DNA of 10,753 nucleotides from positions 1-10,753 of the forward strand of contig CABVDE010000053.1 of the NCBI GenBank assembly GCA_902496945.1. Reading direction: 5' to 3'. Shown in pieces: positions 1 through 7,813 of this stretch. The stretch comes from an uncultured Collinsella sp. (GTDB lineage: Bacteria; Actinomycetota; Coriobacteriia; Coriobacteriales; Coriobacteriaceae). Under the pieces are notes generated by a model. It had not been told where the DNA came from and did no database searches. It was given only the letters and a program-made list of their open reading frames with translations. Every line of letters starts with the position of its first letter. Position 1 is the first letter of the stretch. The position numbers and the translations under genes were made by a program.

Positions 1-441
1 CCGTCCGGCGGCTCCGCGCCGTCCGGAAGCGCTACCGATCTTGCAAAGCGCGTAATCGCTGGCGAGTTTGGCAACGGCGACGCCCGCAAGGCCGCGCTCG
101 GAAGCCGATACGACGAGGTTCAGGCAGAGGTCAACCGCATCCTCAACGGCGGCGGCTCTTCTTCGCCCTCTGTCGACATCGACCAGATGGCCCGTGATGT
201 GATCGCGGGTAAGTACGGCAACGGCGACGCCCGCAAGGCCGCGCTCGGCTCGAACTACGACGCGGTTCAGGCGCGCGTCAACGAGCTTCTTGGTGCCGGC
301 GGAAGCGCGACCGGAGGTGCCGACATCGACGCGCTTGCCCGCGCTGTCATTCGTGGCGAGTACGGCAACGGCGAGGAGCGCAAGCGCCGCCTCGGTTCCA
401 TGTACGAAGCCGTTCAGGCACGAGTCAACGAGCTTCTTTAG
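1..441 (+). CDS. C-terminal end of a cell-wall-binding (CW_7 / Cpl-7 repeat) protein, 5' truncated by the window
   Basis: Frame 1 is open from the first base to the TAG at 439-441 (146 residues visible). It begins with a Ser/Gly/Pro linker and then has three near-identical modules of about 38 residues, each with the pattern (D)-L/M-A-x-x-V-I-x-G-x-[FY]-G-N-G-[DE]-x-R-K-x-x-L-G-x-x-Y-[DE]-x-V-Q-x-x-V-N-x-[IL]-L, joined by Gly/Ser-rich linkers. This pattern is that of the CW_7 domain, first known from the Cpl-7 phage lysozyme, which binds peptidoglycan muropeptide. Such repeats usually sit at the C-terminus of a muramidase, amidase or CHAP hydrolase; the enzyme part is outside the window, so whether this is a phage endolysin or a host wall hydrolase cannot be told. 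An internal ATG at 187 lies inside the second repeat and is not a likely start. The family call is firm; the whole-protein function is inference. Confidence 0.85.
   Translation, partial: PSGGSAPSGSATDLAKRVIAGEFGNGDARKAALGSRYDEVQAEVNRILNGGGSSSPSVDIDQMARDVIAGKYGNGDARKAALGSNYDAVQARVNELLGAGGSATGGADIDALARAVIRGEYGNGEERKRRLGSMYEAVQARVNELL
37..438 (+). repeat. Three tandem CW_7 repeat units in coding DNA
   Basis: The units run at about 37-144, 175-291 and 322-438, separated by 30-nt Gly/Ser-coding linkers. Units 1 and 2 share an identical 32-nt stretch (70-101 and 217-248), coding GNGDARKAALG. Unit 3 keeps the protein pattern but differs more in DNA (GNGEERKRRLG). The DNA identity points to recent duplication or gene conversion, and makes copy-number change by recombination likely. 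Confidence 0.85.
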
Positions 442-530
442 GCCGCTCTCGGCATCATGAGGTAGACCGCCCCGTTCACGACGGTCATCATCGTTCGAGT
501 ATTCTTGCAAACGGGGCACCATTCGAAATG

Positions 531-565
531 AAAAGCCCGTTACCAATTCGGTAGCGGGCTTTTTC
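531..565. terminator. Bidirectional intrinsic terminator
   Basis: Arms AGCCCGTTACC (534-544) and GGTAGCGGGCT (550-560) pair over 11 positions (one G-U wobble) around a 5-nt loop. TTTTT follows on the plus strand and TTTT on the minus strand. It ends the CW_7 gene 90 bp after its stop. It also sits just downstream of the minus-strand tRNA-like fragment, where a tRNA terminator would be expected. Confidence 0.8.
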
Positions 566-569
566 ACTG

Positions 570-613
570 CCGAATGCCGGGATTCGAACCCGACAGGGTG
601 CGGATTCCGGCAT
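570..613 (-). other. tRNA T-arm / acceptor 3'-end-like fragment within a hairpin
   Basis: On the minus strand, 577-593 reads as a full T arm: stem TCGGG, loop TTCGAAT, stem CCCGG. Seven bases that could be the 3' acceptor strand follow (CATTCGG, 570-576). No matching CCGAATG 5' acceptor strand, D arm or anticodon arm exists in the next 80 nt upstream, so this is not a working tRNA. The same bases form an 18-position imperfect stem (574-591 with 596-613, loop GACA, two wobbles and one mismatch). It may be a footprint left by an integrated element (3' tRNA duplicate) or part of a repeat that happens to carry the T-loop consensus. Confidence 0.4.
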
Positions 614-626
614 CATCGAAAGGCCT

Positions 627-846
627 GTGGACAAAAAATAGCAAATATGAGTACTGTTACCATTTTAGTAACAGAGATTTCATGCCTTCAGAAGGCGATT
701 TAGACGTCAAAGCGTCCTATGGCGGCAGAATTGCAGGCGTTTGTTTGCTAAATACTTGGACATATGTTGCGTAACACTGCATATTTTGCACAAATATAAT
801 GCTACATATCCTGTGACAGTACTCATATTTGACGTTTTTTGCCCAC
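627..846. repeat. Candidate MITE-like or regulatory element bounded by 34-nt inverted repeats
   Basis: The 34-nt segment 627-660 and the reverse complement of 813-846 match at about 29 of 34 positions, including 16 consecutive bases (CAAATATGAGTACTGT at 642-657 against its complement in the right copy). The spacer is about 152 nt and much AT-richer than the genes around it. Next to the left copy, CTGTTAC (654-660) and GTAACAG (668-674) form a perfect 7-bp stem. GTAACA recurs at 771-776. I see no transposase, no convincing target-site duplication and no ORF with a ribosome binding site. A 12-nt direct repeat (TCAAAGCGTCCT at 707-718 and 887-898) reaches past the right end. It could be a non-autonomous transposable element or a two-sided operator. 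Confidence 0.5.
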
Positions 847-905
847 GCCCCTTTATGATCAAGGCAAATCGACGGCAAAACGGGCTTCAAAGCGTCCTTC
901 GCAAA

Positions 906-938
906 TCAAAACCGGGACCCGCATGATGCGGACCCCGG
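906..938 (-). terminator. Intrinsic terminator of glnN
   Basis: On the minus strand, CCGGGGTCCGCA (938-927) pairs with TGCGGGTCCCGG (923-912) around a TCA loop. This gives a 12-bp stem with two G-U wobbles, followed by TTTT. It begins about 30 bp after the glnN stop, the expected place and orientation. Confidence 0.85.
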
Positions 939-969
939 CTTAATACCCTAACGATATGCTGGTTATGCC

Positions 970-3057
<2,088 letters not shown>

Positions 3058-3136
3058 ACGGAACTCCCTTCGTATCGGCACCGCGTGAGATGCGGTGTTG
3101 ATTACTAACGAACGAGCCTTAGCTTAGACTCGTCGT

Positions 3137-3174
3137 GTTTCCGCGACATTACCGTTATGTTGCTGTCGCGAAAC
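3137..3174 (-). promoter_or_regulatory. Dyad upstream of glnN with GlnR-like pentamer spacing
   Basis: About 80 nt upstream of glnN there is an inverted repeat of 11 bp with one bulge (GTTTCCGCGACA 3137-3148 / TGTCGCGAAAC 3164-3174). On the minus strand it reads GTTTC-n6-GCAAC-n6-GTAAT-n6-GAAAC, four pentamers in an 11-nt register. Actinomycete GlnR, an OmpR-type nitrogen regulator, is known to bind arrays of the form gTnAc-n6-GaAAc. The last two pentamers fit that pattern with one deviation. Whether this organism has a GlnR is not visible here. The plain reading is a strong palindromic operator or RNA hairpin in the glnN control region. Confidence 0.4.
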
Positions 3175-3277
3175 CAATCAATGAGGTTACCGCATCGCGG
3201 CAGCATTGCCACCCTTAACAGCCAATCAACTGTATAAATTGCAGACCTCTCCGCATGGTTTAAGGACGGTCAAGGTT

Positions 3278-3335
3278 GGACAGGGCTATAAAGACTGGTA
3301 TTTCGCATCAGATACCAGTCTTTATAGACCCGTCC
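3278..3335. repeat. 24-nt near-perfect inverted repeat in the glnN-metF intergenic region
   Basis: CTATAAAGACTGGTAT (3286-3301) and ATACCAGTCTTTATAG (3312-3327) are perfect complements around a 10-nt spacer. Pairing continues outward through GGACAGG and CCCGTCC with two mismatches, giving 22 of 24 matches. No T-tract follows on either strand, so it is not a simple terminator. GGGAC-type words repeat next to it (GTCCC at 3333 and 3346). It may be an operator, a REP-type or MITE-type repeat, or an RNA hairpin. It lies about 145 bp before metF. Confidence 0.6.
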
Positions 3336-3411
3336 CAAATTTACTGTCCCGCTATAGGTAATGCCGATAGTAAAGCATCTTCGATTGGTATCCCCAAATA
3401 GCGAGTAAAAC

Positions 3412-3474
3412 TCCACCGTGGCACAGTGGTGCTGTAGAATCCTTACAACACATCGCACTAAATATCTAAAGGAG
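3412..3474 (+). promoter_or_regulatory. Candidate metF promoter and ribosome binding site
   Basis: TAGAAT at 3435-3440 matches five of six bases of the sigma-70-type -10 box. The hexamer 17 bp upstream (TCCACC, 3412-3417) is a poor -35. An imperfect dyad (CACCGTG 3414-3420 / CAGTGGTG near 3424-3431) overlaps this interval and could be an operator. The ribosome binding site AAAGGAG (3468-3474) is clear, six bases before the ATG. I see no cobalamin or S-adenosylmethionine riboswitch core upstream. Confidence 0.4.
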
Positions 3475-3480
3475 CACGAT

Positions 3481-4353
3481 ATGCGCGTCGACGAGGTTTT
3501 TAAGCAGGCAGCATCCCAGGGCACCGCGCCCATTTCGTTTGAGATGTTCCCGCCCAAGGGCGAGCTAACCCTCGACACGGCTCGCGAGGTGGCAGGCAAT
3601 CTGTGCAAGCTTTCGCCGAGCTTTGTCTCGGTCACCTGCTCGGCCGGCGGCTCGGGCAACGGCGCCACCACCGCCCCCATCGCGCATATGATTTCGAACG
3701 AATTCGATACGCCTTCGGTCGCGCACCTCACCTGTGTGGGTCGCACCCACGCCGACATCGCCGCTAAGATCGACGAGTACCGCACCGCCGGCGTGGAAAA
3801 CGTGCTGGCCCTGCGCGGCGACCTTCCCGCTGGCGCGACCGAGGACGACAAACCCGCCTCCGACTACGCCTACGCCCGTGACCTCATCCCCGAGCTCGTC
3901 GACGCTGGCTTTTGCGTGGGCGCCGCAGCCTACCCCGAGGGCCACATTGCCTGTGAGGATCTCAACCTCTCGGTCGAACACCTCAAGCAAAAACAGGACG
4001 CCGGCGCGAGCTTCTTTGTGACGCAGCTCTTCTTTGATAACGAGTGCTTCTACCGCTTCCGCGAGCTTGCCGACAAGGCCGGCATCACCGCGCCCATCAC
4101 CGCGGGCATCATGCCGTTTATGGGCAAGTCGCAGATCAGCCGCATGGTCTTTATGTGCGGCGCGTCGCTGCCCTCCCCCGTTATCAAGATCCTCGCCAAG
4201 TACGAGAACGACCCCGAGAGCCTGCAGGCAGCCGGTGTAGATTATGCCGCCCGCCAGCTTTGCGACCTTAAGGAGCACGGCGCCGACGGCCTGCACCTGT
4301 ACACTATGAACCGTCCTGCAATCGCCGCGACCATTATGGAGCACCTGGGGTAA
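3481..4353 (+). CDS. metF: 5,10-methylenetetrahydrofolate reductase
   Basis: This flavoprotein reduces 5,10-methylene-tetrahydrofolate to 5-methyl-tetrahydrofolate, the methyl donor for methionine. The product is 290 residues, close to E. coli MetF (296). Visible motifs: SFEMFPPK (19-26) with Glu21 in the place of the catalytic Glu28 of E. coli; LRGDLP (111-116) with Asp114 in the place of the folate/FAD-contacting Asp120; YPEGH (151-155); QLFFD (182-186); and HLYTMN near the C-terminus. The frame is open 21 codons further upstream, but the ATG at 3481 has AAAGGAG at the right distance and starts at the normal family position. Its stop overlaps the next start (TAATG at 4351-4355), so the two are translationally coupled. 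No MetV-like zinc-finger partner, as seen with acetogen MetF, is present. Confidence 0.96.
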   Translation: MRVDEVFKQAASQGTAPISFEMFPPKGELTLDTAREVAGNLCKLSPSFVSVTCSAGGSGNGATTAPIAHMISNEFDTPSVAHLTCVGRTHADIAAKIDEYRTAGVENVLALRGDLPAGATEDDKPASDYAYARDLIPELVDAGFCVGAAAYPEGHIACEDLNLSVEHLKQKQDAGASFFVTQLFFDNECFYRFRELADKAGITAPITAGIMPFMGKSQISRMVFMCGASLPSPVIKILAKYENDPESLQAAGVDYAARQLCDLKEHGADGLHLYTMNRPAIAATIMEHLG

Positions 4354-5141
4354 TGGAAAAACCGCACATCGATACAACCGCTGTCGAAGTGCCGGCCGAC
4401 CTTGCGTCGCCGGCGCTTTACCGTGTCGATGCTGCCCACCACCCCCGCGTCGACCGCGCCGAGATGCTGCGTTACTTGGGCTACGGCGGTCAGCAGATTG
4501 AGCCTGAGCTGTCACAACGTATTGAGCTCGTCGTCGAGCGCTTGGAGTTAGACATTGAGCCCCGTGGCGTGCGTCGCGTCTTTGCCGTCGATGCCACGGG
4601 CGTCGATGAGCAGGGCGAGCCTTGCATTCGCCTGGCTGGCACCAATGTTGAGCTGCGGGGTCGCGATATCTACCGCCATCTTAAGGACGCCCGCATGGCA
4701 GCGCTCATGGCCTGTACCCTCGGCATGGGTGCCGAGCGCCGTCTGCGCACCACGGGAGCCCAACAGCCACTGGAGGGCGCCGTGCTCGACGCCGCGTGCT
4801 CGGCCTATGTGGAAGCTGCCGTTGAGCAGATGGACCAGCAGGTCAAGGCGGACGCCGCCGCGCATGGGCTCGCCGGCAACTGGCGCTTTAGCCCCGGCTA
4901 TGGCGACTGCCCGCTCTCGGCGCAGCGCTCGATCGTCGACGCGCTCAATGCCACGCGGCTCATCGGTCTTACCGTCACACCCACCAGCCTGCTCATGCCC
5001 ACCAAGAGTGTGACCGCGGTGATTGGTCTGTTCGACGGCGAAGTCCACGACGCCCAGAGCCGCCCCACCTGCAATATCTGCCGCATGCGTGAGCACTGCC
5101 GCTTCCGCGCCGCCCATACCACCTGCTATTCCAGCCGCTAG
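4353..5141 (+). CDS. Stand-alone methionine synthase (MetH) reactivation-domain protein
   Basis: A 262-residue protein resembling the S-adenosylmethionine-binding activation domain that is the C-terminal module of E. coli MetH. That domain uses S-adenosylmethionine and an external electron donor to re-methylate cobalamin accidentally oxidised to cob(II)alamin. The best landmark is RFSPGYGDCPLSAQ (about 181-194), matching the family's R-x-x-P-G-Y-x-x-C-P core, followed by LTVTPTSLLMPTKSVTAVIGL, typical of the separate short form found in anaerobes. The C-terminus carries Cys240, Cys243, Cys249 and Cys258 (C-x2-C-x5-C-x8-C), a possible metal site absent from the E. coli domain. The start overlaps the metF stop by one base, and metH follows eight bases after its own stop. 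The position between metF and a metH that lacks this module strongly supports the role; direct activity is inference. Confidence 0.88.
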   Translation: MEKPHIDTTAVEVPADLASPALYRVDAAHHPRVDRAEMLRYLGYGGQQIEPELSQRIELVVERLELDIEPRGVRRVFAVDATGVDEQGEPCIRLAGTNVELRGRDIYRHLKDARMAALMACTLGMGAERRLRTTGAQQPLEGAVLDAACSAYVEAAVEQMDQQVKADAAAHGLAGNWRFSPGYGDCPLSAQRSIVDALNATRLIGLTVTPTSLLMPTKSVTAVIGLFDGEVHDAQSRPTCNICRMREHCRFRAAHTTCYSSR

Positions 5142-5149
5142 GAGCCCCG

Positions 5150-7705
5150 ATGTTTAGTCCGCTTATCACCCATGATTCCGATGGCACTGCGCTGGCAGCG
5201 CCCGTCAATACTGCGCGTTGTAACGGCGCCACGTACAAGACGCGCACAATCGACGACCTGAACATCAAGGACGATCGCCTGCGTGCAGCCGTCGAGGGCG
5301 CAGGGCACCTGCTGTTTGACGGCGGCATGGGCACCATGTTGCAGGCCGCTGGCATGAAGGCCGGCGCCCTGCCCGAGTTGCTCAACTTTGAGGAGCCCCA
5401 AGTCATCACCGATATCCAGCGTCAATATGTCGAGGCTGGCTGTGACGTGATCACCGCCAACACCTTTGGCGCCAACGCCCACAAGCTCGACGGTGCTGCC
5501 ACCGTGGCAGACGTCTTTGCCGCGGCTGTCGCCTGCGCCCGCGAGGCCGGCGCCCGCTACGTCGCTGGCGATATCGGCCCTATCGGCGCGCTGCTTCGTC
5601 CCTTAGGCACCCTCAGCTTTGACGAGGCCTACGACCTCTTTGCCGAGGAGGTGCGCGCCGGCGTCGCTGCGGGTGTGGACCTCTTTATTATCGAGACCAT
5701 GACCGACCTAACCGAGATCAAGGCGGCGGTCCTCGCCTGCCGCGAGAACTCCGACCTGCCCGTCTTTGCCACCATGACCTTTGAGGAAGACGGCCGCACC
5801 TTCTTGGGCACGAGCCCCGAGGTCGCCGCCATCACCCTCGATGCCATCGGCGCCGATGTCCTGGGCATCAACTGCAGCCAGGGCCCGGTTGAGCTCCGAG
5901 AACTCGCCGCGCGCATGCTCACCGTTACCGACAAGCCCATCATGGTGCAGGCAAACGCCGGGCTCCCCCACGTGGACGACGACGGCAACACCGTCTTTGA
6001 TATCCAGGCGCCCGAGTACGCCGAGGCCGTCGCCGGCATGATCGAGGACGGCGTGAGTGTTGTCGGTGGCTGTTGCGGCACCACGCCGGTGCACATGGCG
6101 GCGCTGCGCACGCTTATCGATAACCACACGCCCAGCCCGCGTCACCGCAAGCCCAGCATGTCAGTCACGAGCGCCCAAACGGTTGTGGACCTTCCCTGCG
6201 ACGGCCACAAGATTGCCGTCATCGGCGAGCGCATCAACCCCACCGGCAAGAAGCGTCTGCAGCAGGCCCTGCGCGACGGCGACCTGGATTACGTCGTGAG
6301 CCAGGGCATCAGCCAGCAGGAGCAGGGCGCCGACATCCTGGACGTTAACGTGGGCCTGCCCGAAATCGACGAGGTCAAGATTATCCAACAGGCGACCGAG
6401 CAGCTCCAGGGCTCCACGCTGCTGCCGCTGCAGATCGACTCCACCGACCCCGCCGCCGTCGAGGCCGCCGTACGTCGCTATGCCGGCAAGCCCATCATCA
6501 ACTCAGTCAATGGTAAACAGCAGATCATGGACGAGATCTTCCCGCTGGTTGCCCACTACGGCACCAACGTCGTCGGCCTCACGCTCGACGAGGGCGGCAT
6601 CCCCGATACCGCCGAGGCCCGCTTTGCCATCGCCGAGCGCATCGTGACCGAGGCCGCCCGCTACGGCATCGGCCCGGACCGCATCCTCATCGACTGCCTG
6701 GTCATGACCGCCTCGACCAACCAGCGCCAGGCCGAGCAGATCCTGCGTGCCATGTCTCTGTGCAAGGAGCGTCTGGGCGTCAAATGCGCACTCGGCGTGT
6801 CGAACATCAGCTTTGGCCTGCCCGCCCGTCCGCTGCTGGGCTCGGTCTTTTTGGCCGCTGCCTTTGGCGCGGGCCTGGACGCCCCCATCATGAACCCGGG
6901 TTCCAAGCGCTTTATGGACACCGTCTACAGCTATCGCGTGTTGAGCGTTGAGGACGAGGGCTCGACCGGATACATCGAGCGCTACGCCGGCTGGACCGAT
7001 CCGTATAAGATCGCCGCGAACCCGGCAGCCGCTCAGGCAGCATCGAGCGATGCCGCGCCCGCCGCAGACACCGCCACCAGCGCTGATGACGACCCCATCC
7101 GCCACATGGTCGTTTCGGGCCGAAAGGGCGAAATCGCGGCCGAGACCGAGCGCCTGCTGGCCGACCACGACGCCATGGACCTCATCAACAGCCACTTTAT
7201 CCCCGCCCTCGACGAGGTCGGTGTCCTCTTTGACCAGGGCAAGTTTTTCCTGCCGCAGCTTATGGCCTCGGCCGAGGCCGCGCGCGTGGGCTTCGATACC
7301 ATCAAGCGTCTGATGCCCGCCGGCGAGATTGCCGACAAGGGCAAGATTTGCGTGGCCACCGTCAAGGGCGACATTCACGATATTGGCAAGAACATCGTCA
7401 AGATGCTGCTCGATAACTACGGCTACACCGTCTTTGACCTGGGTCGTGATGTCGATCCGCAAGAGGTGCTCAAGACCGTCAAGGAGCGCGATATCAAACT
7501 CGTCGGCCTCTCGGCGCTTATGACCACCACCGTTGTCGCCATGGAGGAGACCATCAAGCTGCTCCATGCCGAGGTTCCGGGCGTCAAGATCATCGTGGGT
7601 GGTGCCGTGCTCACCCCCGAATACGCCAAGCAGATCGGCGCGGACTACTACGCCAAGGACGCCGCCGAGAGCGCACGCATCGCCGAAGAGGTCTTTGGCC
7701 GGTAA
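5150..7705 (+). CDS. metH: Cobalamin-dependent methionine synthase, without reactivation domain
   Basis: It transfers the methyl group of 5-methyl-tetrahydrofolate via methylcobalamin to homocysteine, giving methionine. The product is 851 residues in three modules, against about 1200 residues in four for E. coli. Homocysteine-binding barrel, about 54-325: LLFDGGMGTML (54-64) and the zinc ligands Cys242 (INCSQGP) and Cys308-Cys309 (GGCCGTT). Folate-binding barrel, about 355-615: IGERINPTGKK (358-368). Cobalamin module, about 650-851: cap helices, then DIHDIGKN from Asp741 with His743 as lower cobalt ligand. An Ala-rich flexible linker (about 624-649) precedes the cobalamin module. The reading frame ends where the activation domain would start, and that function is in the preceding gene. 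GGAG at 5141-5144 overlaps the upstream stop and sets the start at 5150. This leaves an unexplained N-terminal extension of about 50 residues before the first module. Confidence 0.96.
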   Translation: MFSPLITHDSDGTALAAPVNTARCNGATYKTRTIDDLNIKDDRLRAAVEGAGHLLFDGGMGTMLQAAGMKAGALPELLNFEEPQVITDIQRQYVEAGCDVITANTFGANAHKLDGAATVADVFAAAVACAREAGARYVAGDIGPIGALLRPLGTLSFDEAYDLFAEEVRAGVAAGVDLFIIETMTDLTEIKAAVLACRENSDLPVFATMTFEEDGRTFLGTSPEVAAITLDAIGADVLGINCSQGPVELRELAARMLTVTDKPIMVQANAGLPHVDDDGNTVFDIQAPEYAEAVAGMIEDGVSVVGGCCGTTPVHMAALRTLIDNHTPSPRHRKPSMSVTSAQTVVDLPCDGHKIAVIGERINPTGKKRLQQALRDGDLDYVVSQGISQQEQGADILDVNVGLPEIDEVKIIQQATEQLQGSTLLPLQIDSTDPAAVEAAVRRYAGKPIINSVNGKQQIMDEIFPLVAHYGTNVVGLTLDEGGIPDTAEARFAIAERIVTEAARYGIGPDRILIDCLVMTASTNQRQAEQILRAMSLCKERLGVKCALGVSNISFGLPARPLLGSVFLAAAFGAGLDAPIMNPGSKRFMDTVYSYRVLSVEDEGSTGYIERYAGWTDPYKIAANPAAAQAASSDAAPAADTATSADDDPIRHMVVSGRKGEIAAETERLLADHDAMDLINSHFIPALDEVGVLFDQGKFFLPQLMASAEAARVGFDTIKRLMPAGEIADKGKICVATVKGDIHDIGKNIVKMLLDNYGYTVFDLGRDVDPQEVLKTVKERDIKLVGLSALMTTTVVAMEETIKLLHAEVPGVKIIVGGAVLTPEYAKQIGADYYAKDAAESARIAEEVFGR

Positions 7706-7730
7706 CACAACGGAAACAACCGAGCACCAA

Positions 7731-7773
7731 AACGTGCCGTACGCGCCACGAGACGCGTGCGGCACGTTAGAAT
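7731..7773 (+). promoter_or_regulatory. 15-bp hairpin between metH and the UPF0210 gene, with a -10-like box
   Basis: AACGTGCCGTACGCG (7731-7745) pairs with CGCGTGCGGCACGTT (7754-7768) around an 8-nt loop, with one G-U wobble. It starts 26 bp after the metH stop. No T-tract follows on the plus strand, so it is a poor canonical terminator there; the minus-strand side has TTTT. TAGAAT (7768-7773) directly abuts it, the same hexamer as the candidate metF -10, about 40 bp before the next ATG, with no good -35. It may separate the metH operon from the next gene, stabilise the metH 3' end, or act as an operator. Confidence 0.45.
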
Positions 7774-7813
7774 AGATGGGACTATGCTCGTTTTGGCAGA
7801 TAGGAGCGCAAGG

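Larger units (their letters stand above)
442..969. other. 528-bp non-coding stretch between the CW_7 gene and glnN
   Basis: Apart from the terminators, the tRNA-like fragment and the inverted-repeat pair listed separately, it holds an 8-nt inverted repeat (GCCCCGTT 469-476 / AACGGGGC 510-517) and a small palindrome GCCTTCAGAAGGC at 684-696. Short open frames here have no ribosome binding site and no protein-like composition. The two flanking genes converge on it, so it is not expected to hold their promoters. Confidence 0.7.

Noticed and set aside
570..650. A complete tRNA gene on the minus strand
   Set aside because: Only the T arm and a possible 3' acceptor strand are present; no D arm, anticodon arm or pairing 5' acceptor strand can be placed upstream.
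574..774. Small ORF of 66 codons starting in the tRNA-like fragment
   Set aside because: The start lies within the T-arm-like hairpin, there is no ribosome binding site, and the frame runs through the inverted-repeat element. It may appear as a dispersed hypothetical protein because the repeat is dispersed.
795..800. Perfect TATAAT as a promoter -10 box
   Set aside because: No -35 at 16-18 bp, no gene downstream on the plus strand, and the local DNA is AT-rich, so a chance match is likely.
3336..3480. Cobalamin or S-adenosylmethionine riboswitch before the metF-metH operon
   Set aside because: I looked for the cobalamin-box core and SAM-I-type helices and found neither. The 8-nt gap before metH has no room for one.
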